Shown here in pieces: positions 51,161 through 61,593 of a stretch of 64,000 bases of DNA (position 1 is its first letter; every line of letters starts with the position of its first letter). The stretch comes from Rhizobium sp. GN54 (lineage in GTDB: Bacteria > Pseudomonadota > Alphaproteobacteria > Rhizobiales > Rhizobiaceae). Made by a program: the position numbers and the translations under genes. The DNA lies in contig NZ_JAJNCZ010000001.1 in assembly GCF_021026345.1 (NCBI RefSeq), forward strand, positions 744,001-808,000. The letters run 5' to 3'. The notes under the pieces were generated by a model. It was not told the DNA's origin, ran no database searches, and worked only from the letters and a program-made list of their open reading frames with translations.

Positions 51161-53503
51161 TCAGTAATCGTCAAACCCGTCGAGGGTCGTATCGCCGACG
51201 TTGATGTCTCCCAGCGTGCGGAAGCTCAGGCGGGCGCCGATCGACCAGTCGTTCGCAATCGTGGAGCCGGTGTCGCGCGTGTTCTCGTAGACGATCGAGA
51301 AGATCGTGTCGCGGTCGTCATAGGTCAGGCCGACACCGCTGCGCGCCAGGTTGCTGTTGTTGATGTCGTAGGTCAGCGAGCCGAACACCGACCAGTAGTC
51401 GCGGAACTTGAGCGCGCCGATGGTCTGCACTTCGTCGTTGTCTTCCGGGAAGCCGTAGTCCGGCTGGGCTGCGATGCGGGTGTAGGTCAGCGCGGCCTGC
51501 AGGCGGTAGTTCTCGAAACCGACGCGCGTGTCGGTGCGGCGCACCGACAGGTCCTTGCGGTCCATGCGGGCGCTGTAGGAGAGGGCCCAGCCGAGCGGCG
51601 TGTCGAGGCCGGCCATGCCGACATAGTCGGAACTGTCGGTCTCGAGGCCGGAATTGGCGCCGGCATTGACGAGGTCGTCGGTCGCAAACGAGTTCTGCCC
51701 GGAAAGCTGGTAGGACTGGCCGAAGAGGCTGCGCATCGTGTAGCCGTTGTCGAAGCTTCCTGTATAGCGGAAGCCGACATTGGCGCGGGTGCCGCCCTCG
51801 ATCCGGTCGTAGCCGGAGAACTTGTCGCGCTCGAACAGGTTGGTCGCGTCGAAGACGAAGCTCTGCGCGTCCTCGTTCGGCAGCCCGCCGGCATGCTGCT
51901 CGTCGGGACGGACATAGACCTGCGCGATCGGCTCGAACACGTGGCTGCTGCCCGCCGTCGTCAGGAGGATCGGATAGCGCGCCTCGAGGCCGGCCGTCAC
52001 CATGCCGCGCGTGGCGCTGTCGTCGGTGTCGAAATTGCCGTCGTAGCGGGAGCCGGGATCGGTCATGTCGAGGCGAAGCGCGTCGCCGCGCGCGGCGAGA
52101 AGCGGGGTCACGACGAGGCCGCCGGGCACCACGTACTGGCGCTTCCACTCCATCTCCGTCGTCAGCCGCGAGGTGCCGCCCTCGAGGCCGGGGAAGCGCC
52201 AGGACGAGCCCGCATGGTAGCGGTCGAGACGGTCGCGCTCGACATTGGTCAGGTTCACGGTCGCGCTGAGCTGGCCGCCGAAGACCGGATTGGGCGCGAT
52301 GTATTCGTAGTCGAACGACTGCGGGACCGCCTGCTGCCGCTCGGCGACGTCGTCCGGATCCGCGTCCTGGACGTCGAAGTAGAAGGCGCGCAGGTCGAGG
52401 AAGTTCCGCTTGCCGAGTCCCGTGAGGTAGACCTGGTTGCGGATGATGCGGTCGTCGTAGCCCGTCAGGTCGTAGGTGCGGGCGAAGTTGTTGTCGGTCT
52501 GGGACATCACGTCCCAGCCGAACGCCCAGCGCGGGTTGATCTGGAACACGCCTTCGGACGCGATCATCGCGCGACCGTCGACCTCGCGGTCGCTCGTCCC
52601 GGCGGTGAAGCGCTCCGGCTGCATCTGGCTGATGCCGGCCGCCCGCAGCGTCACCAGCCCGCTATGGAACTGCTTGCGGAATTCGCCCTCGAGCAGGAAG
52701 CCCTGGCTCGTATAGACGTTGGGCGTGATCGTCGCATCCATGTCGGGGGCGATGGCGATGTAATAGGGAACGCCGACGCCGAGCCCCAGCTTCTGCGTGA
52801 AGCTGAACTTCGGGAAAAGCACGCCGGTCTTGCGCTTGACGGTGTGGTCCGGAACCTCGAGCCAGGGGAAATAGGCGATCGGCTTGCCGAACATCTCGAA
52901 ACGCGCATGCTCGAGCCGGACGGTGTGCGTGCGCCCGTTCTGCACGACGCGCTCGGCCTTGATCTGCCAGAGCGAGCGGTGCGTCGGGTCGGTCGCGCAC
53001 GGCGTACAGGCGGTGTAGACGCCGTGGTTGAGGATCATTTCCTCGCCGTTGACGCGTTCGCCGCTCGTCGCCGCGATCTTCGTCAGGTCGGTCGTCTCGA
53101 TCCGCAGCGAATTGGCGAAGCCGTTGGCGAAATCGTCGGAAAGGGTCAGTTCCTGCGCATAGACCTTGTTGCCGGTCGGCTCGATGAACTCGATGTCGCC
53201 CACGGCGCGCAACTGGCCGGTCGTCTGGTCGTAGATCACCTGCTTGGCGACGAGCTGGTAGCCGCCATAGTTGATCTGCACGGCGCCGCGCGCAGTCACC
53301 GTGTCGGCGTCCCTGTTATAGACGAGTTCGTTGGCCGCCAGGATGAGCTTGGCATCGGGCGAAATGTTCGGTGCGAGCTGATCGACATTGGACGACTGGG
53401 CGCGCGCCGGCAGCGCAGCCATGGGCGCAAGCGCGCACAGGGCGACACCGGCAAGCAGCGCGGTCGCGATCCAAGTCTTACGTTCGCGGTTGCCTGCCGC
53501 CAC
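51161..53503 (-). CDS. lptD: LPS-assembly outer-membrane protein LptD
   Basis: A 780-aa outer-membrane protein that inserts lipopolysaccharide into the outer leaflet. Signal peptide at residues 1-36 (ends LPARAQ), periplasmic OstA/LptA-like domain at about 45-170, then a large beta-barrel rich in aromatic/Gly strands and ending with an FDDY C-terminus. Cysteines are few (CTPCATD region), so the E. coli disulfide scheme is not kept. GTG 53503 has AGGAGG seven bases upstream and overlaps the lptG stop by one base. A gap of about 220 bases separates it from surA. Confidence 0.94.
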   Translation of the reverse strand: MAAGNRERKTWIATALLAGVALCALAPMAALPARAQSSNVDQLAPNISPDAKLILAANELVYNRDADTVTARGAVQINYGGYQLVAKQVIYDQTTGQLRAVGDIEFIEPTGNKVYAQELTLSDDFANGFANSLRIETTDLTKIAATSGERVNGEEMILNHGVYTACTPCATDPTHRSLWQIKAERVVQNGRTHTVRLEHARFEMFGKPIAYFPWLEVPDHTVKRKTGVLFPKFSFTQKLGLGVGVPYYIAIAPDMDATITPNVYTSQGFLLEGEFRKQFHSGLVTLRAAGISQMQPERFTAGTSDREVDGRAMIASEGVFQINPRWAFGWDVMSQTDNNFARTYDLTGYDDRIIRNQVYLTGLGKRNFLDLRAFYFDVQDADPDDVAERQQAVPQSFDYEYIAPNPVFGGQLSATVNLTNVERDRLDRYHAGSSWRFPGLEGGTSRLTTEMEWKRQYVVPGGLVVTPLLAARGDALRLDMTDPGSRYDGNFDTDDSATRGMVTAGLEARYPILLTTAGSSHVFEPIAQVYVRPDEQHAGGLPNEDAQSFVFDATNLFERDKFSGYDRIEGGTRANVGFRYTGSFDNGYTMRSLFGQSYQLSGQNSFATDDLVNAGANSGLETDSSDYVGMAGLDTPLGWALSYSARMDRKDLSVRRTDTRVGFENYRLQAALTYTRIAAQPDYGFPEDNDEVQTIGALKFRDYWSVFGSLTYDINNSNLARSGVGLTYDDRDTIFSIVYENTRDTGSTIANDWSIGARLSFRTLGDINVGDTTLDGFDDY

Positions 53504-54582
53504 TAGCCGTCCTCCTGGTGCAGCAGGATCGTTGCACCCAGCGACATTGCTACGACAACTGGGAGCCAGGCCGCAACAAACGGTGGGACTATTCCACTGC
53601 TTCCGAATGCTTTCACAAGCACGGTGACGACATAAAGCATGAAGCCGGAGAGGATGCCACCCAGAATCACCGCACGTGATTGATTAAACCTGCTAAATTT
53701 TAACGATACGCTAGCCGCGATCAGGGTCATTGCAACCAGGAGAAGTGGCAGCGAAAGCATCGAATGGAGCTGCGTTTCGAGCGGCTCGGTGGCGAACCCG
53801 AACGACTTCGCCGCTTCGATCTTCCTCGGCAGGCTGAAAAACGAAACGGAATCAGGTTTTTCGAGGCTTTCCTGCACGAACTCCTGTCTCAAATTGGTTT
53901 CGAGTTGTGCCGAAGGGGAACGCCTGGGCAACTCGCCGTTGCGTGTCTCCAGCACGTTGTTAAGCTCCCAGTAACCATCTTTCAGGATTGCCGAATCGGC
54001 GTCCTGCCGAAAGCTGATGCGGCCGTCCTTGTCGAAATGGATGATCGAGACGTTCAAGAGCCGCGTTCCGTTGTCCTCGACGGCCTTGGCGCCGATGATC
54101 GCGTCGTCGTCGCCGTGGCGCTGGCGGATCCACGGGATGCCGGATCCGGCCGACTTCCGGTTCGAGCCCCACTCCGCCTCCAGCACCTGCGCCTGGCGCG
54201 TGCCCCAGGCGGCGATCGGGTTCAGCACGGTCACCGCCAGCACGCCGAACAGGAAGGCGCCGATGGCGAAGGGGCGCAGGAACTGCCAGACCGAGACGCC
54301 GGCGGCGCGCGTCACCACCAGTTCATAGCGCCGGTTCAGCGAGATCAGCGCCGCCATGCCGGCAAAGAGCGCGACGAAGGGGATGGTCTGCATCAGGATC
54401 ATCGGAATGCGCAGAACCGTCATCACCAGCCCGCTGAAGGCGGTATATTTCGGCAGGCCGCCCATGCGGCTGGCGGTCTCGCTGAAATCGATGATGAAGA
54501 CGAGCGCGAAGATCCCGATCAAAAACCAGATCGTCGTCACGATGTAGCGGCGGAAGAAATAGAGGGCGAGGGTAGGGATCAT
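53503..54582 (-). CDS. lptG: LPS export ABC transporter permease LptG
   Basis: A 359-aa inner-membrane permease of the YjgP/YjgQ family with six helices, three at each end, and a periplasmic beta-jellyroll domain between. It pairs with LptF and two LptB ATPases (encoded elsewhere) to pull LPS out of the membrane. [20 protein letters not shown] is the start; ATG 54582 overlaps the lptF stop as ATGA. The longer open frame to 54933 is antisense-like low-quality coding inside lptF and is not used. Confidence 0.94.
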   Translation of the reverse strand: MIPTLALYFFRRYIVTTIWFLIGIFALVFIIDFSETASRMGGLPKYTAFSGLVMTVLRIPMILMQTIPFVALFAGMAALISLNRRYELVVTRAAGVSVWQFLRPFAIGAFLFGVLAVTVLNPIAAWGTRQAQVLEAEWGSNRKSAGSGIPWIRQRHGDDDAIIGAKAVEDNGTRLLNVSIIHFDKDGRISFRQDADSAILKDGYWELNNVLETRNGELPRRSPSAQLETNLRQEFVQESLEKPDSVSFFSLPRKIEAAKSFGFATEPLETQLHSMLSLPLLLVAMTLIAASVSLKFSRFNQSRAVILGGILSGFMLYVVTVLVKAFGSSGIVPPFVAAWLPVVVAMSLGATILLHQEDG

Positions 54583-55766
54583 GGCTGCGGTCCGTTGCTC
54601 GTGGACGCCGCGCCGGATCGGCCGGGCAGGCGCGCGGCAAGCCTGTCGCGCAACTCGACCAGCCGTGTCCGCAAGGAGGCGGGCAATTCGAGGCTCTTGT
54701 GGCGCGACAGCTGGCGGATGGCCAGTGCGGCCACGGCGATCGGGATCAGGTACATGAAGGGGATCGCCAGCCGCGACGATTCGGCCGCACTTCCGGCATA
54801 GAAGATCGCCCAGCGGATGGCGAGCGCGACGAGCAGCGCCGAGATCATCGGATGGACGCGTGCCTCGCGGTGGGAGCGGGCGTCGACGCTCGCGACGAGC
54901 GCCACCAGGCCGAACAGGATCGGCAGCGTCCACTCGGTGAAGCGGCGATGCAGCTCGGCCGTGAACGCGCCGGGATTGCGCTTGACCTGCTCGTCTTCCG
55001 GGTCGGGGTTCAGCAGGAACGGCAGGTCGCGGTCCTTGGCGCGGATGGTCGCCTCGCCGGCGCGCTGGGTCAGGTCGGCGAGGTCGAAGGCGTAGGAATC
55101 GAACTTGATGATGGAGACGTCGCCGTTCGGCAGCTTCCGCTGCACCTCGCCGTCGTTCATCACCAGCGCCGAGGTCTTCTCGTCGATGGCGCCTTCGCGG
55201 GCATAATAGACGTATTCCACCTTCGGATCGCGGGTATCGGCCACGAACAGGCCCTCGAGCACGCCGCCGCCCTTGCGGCGGCTGACCTGGACGTAGAGCC
55301 CGTCCGTCACCTTGCGGAAGGCGTTCTCCTGGATCACCGAGGAGAGCATGTCCGCATGCGCCGTCGCCACCATCTGGCGCACGGCCATGCGCGAATAGGG
55401 TTCGACGAAATTGTCGACCGCAAAGGAGATGATGCTGAGCGCGATGCCGAGATACATGACCGGGCGGATGATCATCATCCGCGAGCTGCCCGCCGCGTTC
55501 AGCACGGTCAGCTCCGAATCGGCATTCATCGCCGTCAGCGTCTGCGCCACGCCGATGACATAGGCGAACGGCAGGATGATCGGAATGACCGAGGGCAGGA
55601 TCAGCGTGGCGAGCGTCAGGAACGCCAGCATCGACTGGCCGCTGTCGGTCACGAGATTGACGTTCGTCAGCGCCTGCGTCGTCCAGACGATGCCGAGCAG
55701 CGGCAGGAGCGTGCCGAGGAACATCAGCGACGTGCGACGCAGGATGTAGCGTTCAATCAGCTTCAT
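54579..55766 (-). CDS. lptF: LPS export ABC transporter permease LptF
   Basis: A 395-aa partner of LptG with the family start [20 protein letters not shown] and two sets of three membrane segments around a periplasmic domain. It leads the lptF-lptG-lptD-(surA-pdxA-rsmA) string, with overlapping junctions through lptD. The C-terminal ~40 residues form a cytoplasmic Arg/Ser-rich tail. A -10-like TATATG lies at 55871-55866 on this strand. Confidence 0.95.
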   Translation of the reverse strand: MKLIERYILRRTSLMFLGTLLPLLGIVWTTQALTNVNLVTDSGQSMLAFLTLATLILPSVIPIILPFAYVIGVAQTLTAMNADSELTVLNAAGSSRMMIIRPVMYLGIALSIISFAVDNFVEPYSRMAVRQMVATAHADMLSSVIQENAFRKVTDGLYVQVSRRKGGGVLEGLFVADTRDPKVEYVYYAREGAIDEKTSALVMNDGEVQRKLPNGDVSIIKFDSYAFDLADLTQRAGEATIRAKDRDLPFLLNPDPEDEQVKRNPGAFTAELHRRFTEWTLPILFGLVALVASVDARSHREARVHPMISALLVALAIRWAIFYAGSAAESSRLAIPFMYLIPIAVAALAIRQLSRHKSLELPASLRTRLVELRDRLAARLPGRSGAASTSNGPQP

Positions 55767-56080
55767 ATGTGTTCCGAACCGGGGTCCCGTTCCTGTTGTC
55801 TGTTGGTCGTCCGGTCACCCGGTGGAAGCCGATCGGTCCCGCCGGTCGACGGAAACGCTCGAGCCCATATAGGCTGTCATTCGGCCGGCACCAGACCGGC
55901 GCGGCCCCTATGCCATGGAAATTTGCCGCGAACAAACCCGCGTGTCCGGTTTTAAACCGGGCGCTGCATCTTGCCAAGCGCCGCAAAAGCGACAAGGAAT
56001 TGCCGACAGTCATCGTCGCAACCCGGGATTCCGGGTCGCCAGCGACCGGATTCCTCGATCGCATACCCTTGGAGCAGACC
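55767..56080. promoter_or_regulatory. divergent region between lptF and pepA
   Basis: A 314-base gap with no gene. It holds a -10-like TATATG for lptF (minus strand, 55871-55866), a 15-base dyad CCGGTTTTAAACCGG (55946-55960) and a 6-bp stem ACCCGG / CCGGGT (56021-56036) in the pepA leader. The pepA ribosome site GGAG lies at 56071-56074. An open frame runs through the whole gap in line with pepA but has no support as coding. Confidence 0.5.
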
Positions 56081-57571
56081 ATGTCCCAGAAGTTCGATGT
56101 CAATTTTGTGAAGGCGGCGAAGCCCGCGGGCGGGACGGCAATCGTCCTGCAGGCGCAGGATTCCATCGGCGCACCGGCCGACGCCGACCCCGCAGGCGTC
56201 GTCGCCCGGGCGGCGGACGTCGGGCGCTTCAGGGGCAAGGCGCTGAAGAGCCTCGATATCGTCGCGCCGCACGGCTCGCCGTTCGACCGAATCATCCTGG
56301 TCGGCCTCGGCGATCCGGCCAAGATCGTCGCGCACGACTGGCTGAAGGCCGGCGGCGTCGCGGCCGCAAAGGCCCGCGACGCCGAATCGGTGTCGATCTA
56401 TCTCGACGCGGCCGGCGTCGAGGTCGGCGGTCAGGCCGCTGCCGATTTCGCCCTCGGCCTGCTGCTCGGCGCCTACCGGTTCGATACCTACAAGACCAAG
56501 AAGGACGAGGACGAGCAGAAGGCCAACGGCAAGAAGCCCGTCAAGGTCACGATCGTCACGGCTGCAGCCGCTGCCGCGAAGAAGGCCTTTGACGAGAGCG
56601 AGGCGATCGCCGGCGGCGTCCTGCTTGCGCGCGATCTCGTCAACGAGCCGGCCAACGTGCTCGGCCCCGTCGAGTTCGCCGCCAAGGCCAAGGCGCTGGA
56701 AAAGCTCGGCGTCGAGGTGGAGATCCTGACGGAGCGCGAGATGAAGCGGCTCGGCATGGCGGCGCTATTGGGCGTGGCCCAGGGCTCCGCCCGCCCGCCG
56801 CGGCTTGCGGTCATGCAGTGGAACGGCGGCAAGCCCAAGGACAAGCCGATAGCCTTCGTCGGCAAGGGCGTCGTCTTCGACACCGGCGGCATCTCGATCA
56901 AGCCGGCCGCCGGCATGGAGGACATGAAGGGCGACATGGGCGGCGCCGCAGCCGTCATCGGCCTGATGCACACGCTCGCCGCCCGCAAGGCCAAGGTCAA
57001 CGCCGTCGGCATTCTCGGCCTGGTGGAGAACATGCCTGATGGTAACGCCCAGCGCCCCGGCGACATCGTCACCTCCATGTCCGGCCAGACGATCGAGGTC
57101 ATCAACACCGATGCCGAGGGCCGGCTCGTGCTCTGCGACGCGCTCTGGTATTGCAACGAACGCTTCAAGCCGCAGTTCATGATCGACCTCGCGACGCTGA
57201 CCGGCGCGGTCATGGTCGCGCTCGGCAGCCACCATGCGGGCCTGTTCTCCAACGACGACACGCTTTCCGCCCGGCTGACGGCGGCCGGCCTTGCCACCAA
57301 CGAGCGGGTCTGGCGCCTGCCGCTCGGCCGGGAATACGACAAGATGATCGACAGCAAGTTCGCCGACATGAAGAACACCGGCGGCCGCTCTGCCGGCTCG
57401 ATCACCGCCGCCCAGTTCCTGCACCGCTTCGTCAAGGACACGCCCTGGGCGCACATCGATATCGCCGGGACCGCCATGGGCTCGCCGGCTGACGAGATCA
57501 ACCAGTCCTGGGGCTCGGGCTTCGGCGTGCGGCTGCTCGACGAACTGGTGCGGGCGCAATACGAGAGCTGA
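56081..57571 (+). CDS. pepA: leucyl aminopeptidase
   Basis: A 496-aa M17 metallopeptidase that removes N-terminal residues from peptides as a hexamer with two metal ions. The family signature [14 protein letters not shown] is intact; the metal/catalytic lysine region [18 protein letters not shown] and [10 protein letters not shown] are present. ATG 56081 has GGAG six bases upstream. holC follows by 6 bases and is co-transcribed, the usual pairing. PepA can also bind DNA in E. coli; nothing here tests that. Confidence 0.96.
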   Translation: MSQKFDVNFVKAAKPAGGTAIVLQAQDSIGAPADADPAGVVARAADVGRFRGKALKSLDIVAPHGSPFDRIILVGLGDPAKIVAHDWLKAGGVAAAKARDAESVSIYLDAAGVEVGGQAAADFALGLLLGAYRFDTYKTKKDEDEQKANGKKPVKVTIVTAAAAAAKKAFDESEAIAGGVLLARDLVNEPANVLGPVEFAAKAKALEKLGVEVEILTEREMKRLGMAALLGVAQGSARPPRLAVMQWNGGKPKDKPIAFVGKGVVFDTGGISIKPAAGMEDMKGDMGGAAAVIGLMHTLAARKAKVNAVGILGLVENMPDGNAQRPGDIVTSMSGQTIEVINTDAEGRLVLCDALWYCNERFKPQFMIDLATLTGAVMVALGSHHAGLFSNDDTLSARLTAAGLATNERVWRLPLGREYDKMIDSKFADMKNTGGRSAGSITAAQFLHRFVKDTPWAHIDIAGTAMGSPADEINQSWGSGFGVRLLDELVRAQYES

Positions 57572-57577
57572 CCCGCG

Positions 57578-58027
57578 TTGAGCGAGATCCTGTTCTACCA
57601 CCTGACCGAATCGAAACTGGAAGACGCCCTGCCACCGCTGCTCGACAAGAGCCTCGAGCGCGGCTGGCGGGTCGTCGTCCAGACCGGCACGGCCGAGCGG
57701 CGCGACGCGCTTGACACGCATCTTTGGACCTGGCGCGAGGACAGCTTCCTGCCGCACGGCACCGACGAGCAACCGAACCCCGCCGACCAGCCGGTGCTGC
57801 TGACGACAGGCCCCGACAACGCCAACGCCGCGACCGTCCGCTTCCTCGTCGACAACGCCGAACCGCCGCCGCTCGACGCCTACGACCGCGTCATCTTCAT
57901 GTTCGACGGCCACGACCAGCCCGAGCTCGACGCTGCCCGCAGCCAGTGGAAACGGCTGAGAGGCGAGGGCCACCAGCTGACCTACTGGCAGCAGAACAAC
58001 GACGGTCGCTGGGTGAAGAACGCCTGA
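57578..58027 (+). CDS. holC: DNA polymerase III subunit chi
   Basis: A 149-aa protein of the clamp-loader-associated chi family (MSEILFYHLTESKLEDALPP, then RGWRVVVQTGTAERRDALDT, and VIFMFDGHDQPELDAAR). Chi links the clamp loader to SSB. The start is TTG 57578, fixed by the conserved MSEILFYHLTE beginning; no strong ribosome site, so translation probably depends on pepA. Confidence 0.94.
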   Translation: MSEILFYHLTESKLEDALPPLLDKSLERGWRVVVQTGTAERRDALDTHLWTWREDSFLPHGTDEQPNPADQPVLLTTGPDNANAATVRFLVDNAEPPPLDAYDRVIFMFDGHDQPELDAARSQWKRLRGEGHQLTYWQQNNDGRWVKNA

Positions 58028-58064
58028 GGGGCAGGGCACGGTCGGAACGGACGCCGGTAGTCAG

Positions 58065-58817
58065 TCAGAAGAGCGGGCGGAGAAGCATCTCCGCGCCGAG
58101 CGCCAGGAGGCAGATCAGGAACCAACGGCGAAACGCGGCCGGCTCTATTCGCGCGCGGATGGCCTGCCCGGCCCACATGCCGGCCAGCGCCGGCGCCACG
58201 GCGAGCGCCGAGGTGCCGAGGTTGCCGGCATCGAGGGCGCCGTGCCATGCGAGCCCCGCCGCCAGCGCCACCGTCGAGACGGTAAACGACAGCCCGAGCG
58301 CCTGCACGAGGTCGTCGCGATCGAGGGCGAGCGATTGTAGATAGGGAACGGCGGGGATGACGAAGATGCCGGTGGCACCGGTGACGATCCCTGTCACCAG
58401 GCCCGTGAGCGGCGACAGCCACCATTCCACCGCCCGCGGCACCGGAGGCGCGCGCAGCAGCAGTGTGGTCAGCGCGTAGAGGGCCAGTATCCCGCCGAGG
58501 GCGGAGGTGGCGGCGGAACCCGGAAGACGGCTCCCGGCGATCAGCGACGACCCGCCGATCGTGCCGAGCGCAACGGCTGCCATCATCGGCCAGAGCCGAA
58601 GGACGACGGTGCGCAGGCTGGGGCCTGCGAACAATTGCCAGACATTGGTGACGAAGGACGGCACGATCAGCAGCGCGGCCGCGGCGACCGGCGAGAGCAG
58701 CGTGCCGAGCAGCCCCATCGCCACCGTCGGCAGCCCCATCCCCGTCACGCCCTTCACGGTCCCCGCCAGGAAAAAGATCGTGCCCACGATCAGGGCAAGC
58801 TGTAGCGATGCGTCCAT
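58065..58817 (-). CDS. TauE/SafE family permease
   Basis: A 250-aa inner-membrane protein with about eight hydrophobic segments and the two TauE/SafE half-repeats (LAGTVKGVTGMGLPTVAM and LVTGIVTGATGIFVIPAVPY). Members export or import small organic anions such as sulfoacetate, sulfite or other acids. ATG 58817 follows AGGCAGGC; the frame is open to 58976 but overlaps the divergent LysR gene. The LysR regulator, divergent and 97 bases away, probably controls it. Substrate unknown. Confidence 0.87.
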   Translation of the reverse strand: MDASLQLALIVGTIFFLAGTVKGVTGMGLPTVAMGLLGTLLSPVAAAALLIVPSFVTNVWQLFAGPSLRTVVLRLWPMMAAVALGTIGGSSLIAGSRLPGSAATSALGGILALYALTTLLLRAPPVPRAVEWWLSPLTGLVTGIVTGATGIFVIPAVPYLQSLALDRDDLVQALGLSFTVSTVALAAGLAWHGALDAGNLGTSALAVAPALAGMWAGQAIRARIEPAAFRRWFLICLLALGAEMLLRPLF

Positions 58818-58914
58818 GCCTGCCTGATAGCAAATCAGCCGCGGGCGACAATGCGGAAGATCCGTGGCCAGGCTTCGGCTGGAACGAAGGCTGAATTCGC
58901 GGTAGCATCGTCGC

Positions 58915-59793
58915 ATGCGATTTGACCTGATCGATCTCCGCCTCTTTCTCGCCGTGGCCGACACCGGCAGCATCACCCATGGCGCGGCGAAGATCGGCCT
59001 GTCGCTGGCTGCCGCGAGCGAACGGCTGCGCGCGATGGAGGAAGAGGGGCGGGTCAGCCTGCTGGAACGTCGTCGCCACGGCGTGGCGCTGACCGCGGCC
59101 GGCGAGGCGCTGGTCCATCACGCCCGCCTGATCGGGCAGCAGATGGCGCAGATGCGCGGCGCGCTGAGCGAACATGCCATCGGCGTGCGGGCGACCGTGC
59201 GCGTGCTGGCCAACACCGCCGCCATGACCGAGGTCCTGCCGGCCCGGATCGGACCGTGGCTGGCCGCCAATCCGTCCGTCGACGTCGATCTGGAAGAGCG
59301 TCAGAGCGTCGACATCGCCCGGACGGTCACTGGTGGCCTTGCCGACCTCGGCATCCTGTCGGAGGCGGTGGACACGGGAAATCTGCGGCTGCACCGGTTC
59401 GCCACCGATACGCTGGTGGTCATCGCCGCACCGCAGCGCCGGCTGGCGGCGCCGGTCCGGTTCACGGATCTCATCGGCGAGGATTTCGTCGGTCTGGTCG
59501 ACGGGGCGCTGCAGGGCCATGTCGAAGGGCAGGCCGAGCGCCTTGGCAAAAGGCTGAACGTGCGCATCCGGGTGCGGACGTTCGAGGGCATCGGCCAGCT
59601 GGTGGCAAACGGGGTCGGCATCGGCATCGTCCCGCAGACGGCTGCCCGGCGCCTGCGCCGATCGCTGCACCTTTCGGTCGCTGTCCTTGGCGAACCCTGG
59701 GCGATCCGCAGGCTCGTCATCTGCCACCGTGCGGACGGATTGACCAACCCGGCCCGCCGGCTGCTCGAACATCTGGCTGCGACGGCTGCATAG
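58915..59793 (+). CDS. LysR family transcriptional regulator
   Basis: A 292-aa regulator. N-terminal helix-turn-helix (RLFLAVADTGSITHGAAKIG, then AAASERLRAMEEEGRVSLLE) and a substrate-binding domain from about residue 90 (ATVRVLANTAAMTEVLPARI). Divergent from the TauE/SafE gene with a 97-base shared region, the typical LysR-target arrangement. The inducer is unknown. It converges with the sugar dehydrogenase gene across a hairpin. Confidence 0.9.
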   Translation: MRFDLIDLRLFLAVADTGSITHGAAKIGLSLAAASERLRAMEEEGRVSLLERRRHGVALTAAGEALVHHARLIGQQMAQMRGALSEHAIGVRATVRVLANTAAMTEVLPARIGPWLAANPSVDVDLEERQSVDIARTVTGGLADLGILSEAVDTGNLRLHRFATDTLVVIAAPQRRLAAPVRFTDLIGEDFVGLVDGALQGHVEGQAERLGKRLNVRIRVRTFEGIGQLVANGVGIGIVPQTAARRLRRSLHLSVAVLGEPWAIRRLVICHRADGLTNPARRLLEHLAATAA

Positions 59794-59795
59794 GC

Positions 59796-59819
59796 CGGCG
59801 CCAGAGGTCCCTGGCGCCG
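59796..59819. terminator. two-way hairpin between convergent genes
   Basis: A perfect 9-bp stem (CGGCGCCAG / CTGGCGCCG) with a 6-base loop lies between the LysR stop (59793) and the dehydrogenase stop (59840). No T-run; could end both transcripts. Confidence 0.55.
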
Positions 59820-59839
59820 TCGCATGAGGACCAGGCGCC

Positions 59840-60766
59840 TCAGTCGTAGAACGCATCCACGAACTTGCGCCGGCCCAGCATGAAGGCGTCGGCGACGTGG
59901 CGGAGCGGCGCGAGGTCGACGTCGGACCTGCCGGCGTGCACGATCTCGGCGAAGCGCTTGTAGAGCATCGGATATTCCTGCTCGGGCTCCTCGTGCTTCA
60001 GCACGCCGTCGATCGAGAGCTTCGCGCCCCCCTCGGAGAGCACCATCTCGCCGTCGTCGGTCGCAGCGACAATGTCCCAGCTCTGCTTGCCGGTCTGGCG
60101 CCAGTCGAACTCGGCGGAAAGGTCGAGACCGTGGGCATCGGTGAAGGTGATGGCGGCCGCGATCGGCGCGTCGCGGTTTTCCGGGAATTCCAGCGTTGCC
60201 TTGGTGATGAACACCGGCCGCGGCAGGATGTGGGTGACGATCGACAGCGCATTGATGCCGGGATCGAAGACGCCGAGGCCGCCCGCCTGCCAGATCCAAT
60301 CCTGGTTCGGATGCCAGTGGCGGACATCTTCCTTCCAGACGACCTTCATCGAGCGGATGACGGTAGAATCGAGAAACGCCTTGGCCGCCTCGACGGCCGG
60401 CGCATAGCGCGAATGCCAGCTTGCGAACAGCGACAGCCCCTTGGCGTCGGCGAGCGCCTGCAGGTCGGCGACCTCGCTGAGCGTCGCCCCCGGCGGCTTT
60501 TCCATGAACACGTGCTTGCCGGCCGAAAGTGCTGTGTGGGCCGCCTCGTAACGGTTCTGCGGCGGCATGCAGAGCGAGACGGCCTGGATGGCGGGGACCT
60601 TGTCCAGCATCTCGTCGATCGACTTGAAATTGTCGATGCCGTCGACGGTGCCGTGCCGGCTGGCGGCGGCCACGAGCTTGAAATCGGGGTTCTTTGCGAT
60701 CGAGGGCAGGTGCTGGTCGCGGGCGATCTTGCCGACGCCGACGATGGCGAGATGGATCGGGGACAT
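59840..60766 (-). CDS. L-arabinose/D-galactose 1-dehydrogenase (Gfo/Idh/MocA family)
   Basis: A 308-aa NAD(P)-dependent dehydrogenase. Rossmann motif LAIVGVGKIARDQHLPSI, catalytic-region EKPPGAT, then WKEDVRHWHPNQDWIWQAGG and GVFDPGINALSIVT. This order and length closely match, from memory, the L-arabinose 1-dehydrogenase of Azospirillum, which also oxidises D-galactose and feeds the non-phosphorylative pentose pathway. ATG 60766 is used. No lactonase, dehydratase or other pathway genes are in the window. It is divergent from a TRAP permease pair, so a sugar or sugar-acid link is possible. Confidence 0.85.
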   Translation of the reverse strand: MSPIHLAIVGVGKIARDQHLPSIAKNPDFKLVAAASRHGTVDGIDNFKSIDEMLDKVPAIQAVSLCMPPQNRYEAAHTALSAGKHVFMEKPPGATLSEVADLQALADAKGLSLFASWHSRYAPAVEAAKAFLDSTVIRSMKVVWKEDVRHWHPNQDWIWQAGGLGVFDPGINALSIVTHILPRPVFITKATLEFPENRDAPIAAAITFTDAHGLDLSAEFDWRQTGKQSWDIVAATDDGEMVLSEGGAKLSIDGVLKHEEPEQEYPMLYKRFAEIVHAGRSDVDLAPLRHVADAFMLGRRKFVDAFYD

Positions 60767-61014
60767 GGTGTTTTGCTCGATTTGTATGATGATTGCAGCG
60801 TGTTTTAGCAGAATGGGCGACAGCGGCAAGAGCGTCTTTTCCCATGGCTGCCTAAGCATTGTGCAACGGCGCCACCGAGCTATTCGCCTTTCGTCTAATC
60901 CGGCCGCTCATGCCGGGAAAACCGGCCTTTGCGCTTGAAACCGGACTTGAAATCAGCACTCTGGCTGTGCATGCCGAACGACAGAAGCAACAAAGCCATG
61001 CGGGGAGGAATGCA

Positions 61015-61593
61015 ATGGGAGCGCTGCTCGGCCTCAGCCGAATTATTGATATTGTTACGGAAAGGATCGGCAAGGCGGTGTCCTGGCTGATTCTCGTCGC
61101 CGTCCTCGTCAGCGCCGGAAACGCTGTCGTGCGCAAGGTCTTCAACGTCTCGTCGAACGCCTGGCTCGAGGCCCAATGGTATCTCTTCGGCGGCGCCTTC
61201 ATGCTCGCGGCCGCCTATACGCTGAGCCAGAACGAGCACATCCGCATCGACGTGGTCTACGGGAAGTTCTCGCGCCGGACGCAACACTGGATCGATCTCT
61301 TCGGCCATTGCTTCTTCCTGATGCCCTTCGTCCTGCTGATGGTCTACTACCTCGTTCCCTACGTGACGATGTCCTTCCGCTCCGGCGAAGGGTCGTCCAG
61401 CGCCGGCGGCCTGATCGTCTGGCCGGCCAAGGCCATCCTGCTCGCAGGCTTCGTGCTGCTCGCGGCCCAGGGCGTGTCCGAGATCATCAAGAAGATCGCG
61501 ATCATGCGCGGCGACATGGATGACCCGACGCCCTTCGTGCCCACCCATGCCCCGCTCGATATCGACGTTCCCGCCCAGGAGACCCGTCCATGA
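61015..61593 (+). CDS. TRAP transporter small permease (DctQ-type)
   Basis: A 192-aa membrane protein with four hydrophobic segments and the DctQ hallmark region VFNVSSNAWLEAQWYLFGGA plus LSQNEHIRIDVVYGKFSRR. It partners the large permease encoded next. ATG 61015 has an excellent GGGGAGGA upstream; the open frame starts at 60859. Its stop overlaps the large-subunit start by four bases (ATGA). The length and EHIRIDV motif are those of the mannitol/2-keto acid branch, not the C4-dicarboxylate type; the substrate is unknown. Confidence 0.9.
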   Translation: MGALLGLSRIIDIVTERIGKAVSWLILVAVLVSAGNAVVRKVFNVSSNAWLEAQWYLFGGAFMLAAAYTLSQNEHIRIDVVYGKFSRRTQHWIDLFGHCFFLMPFVLLMVYYLVPYVTMSFRSGEGSSSAGGLIVWPAKAILLAGFVLLAAQGVSEIIKKIAIMRGDMDDPTPFVPTHAPLDIDVPAQETRP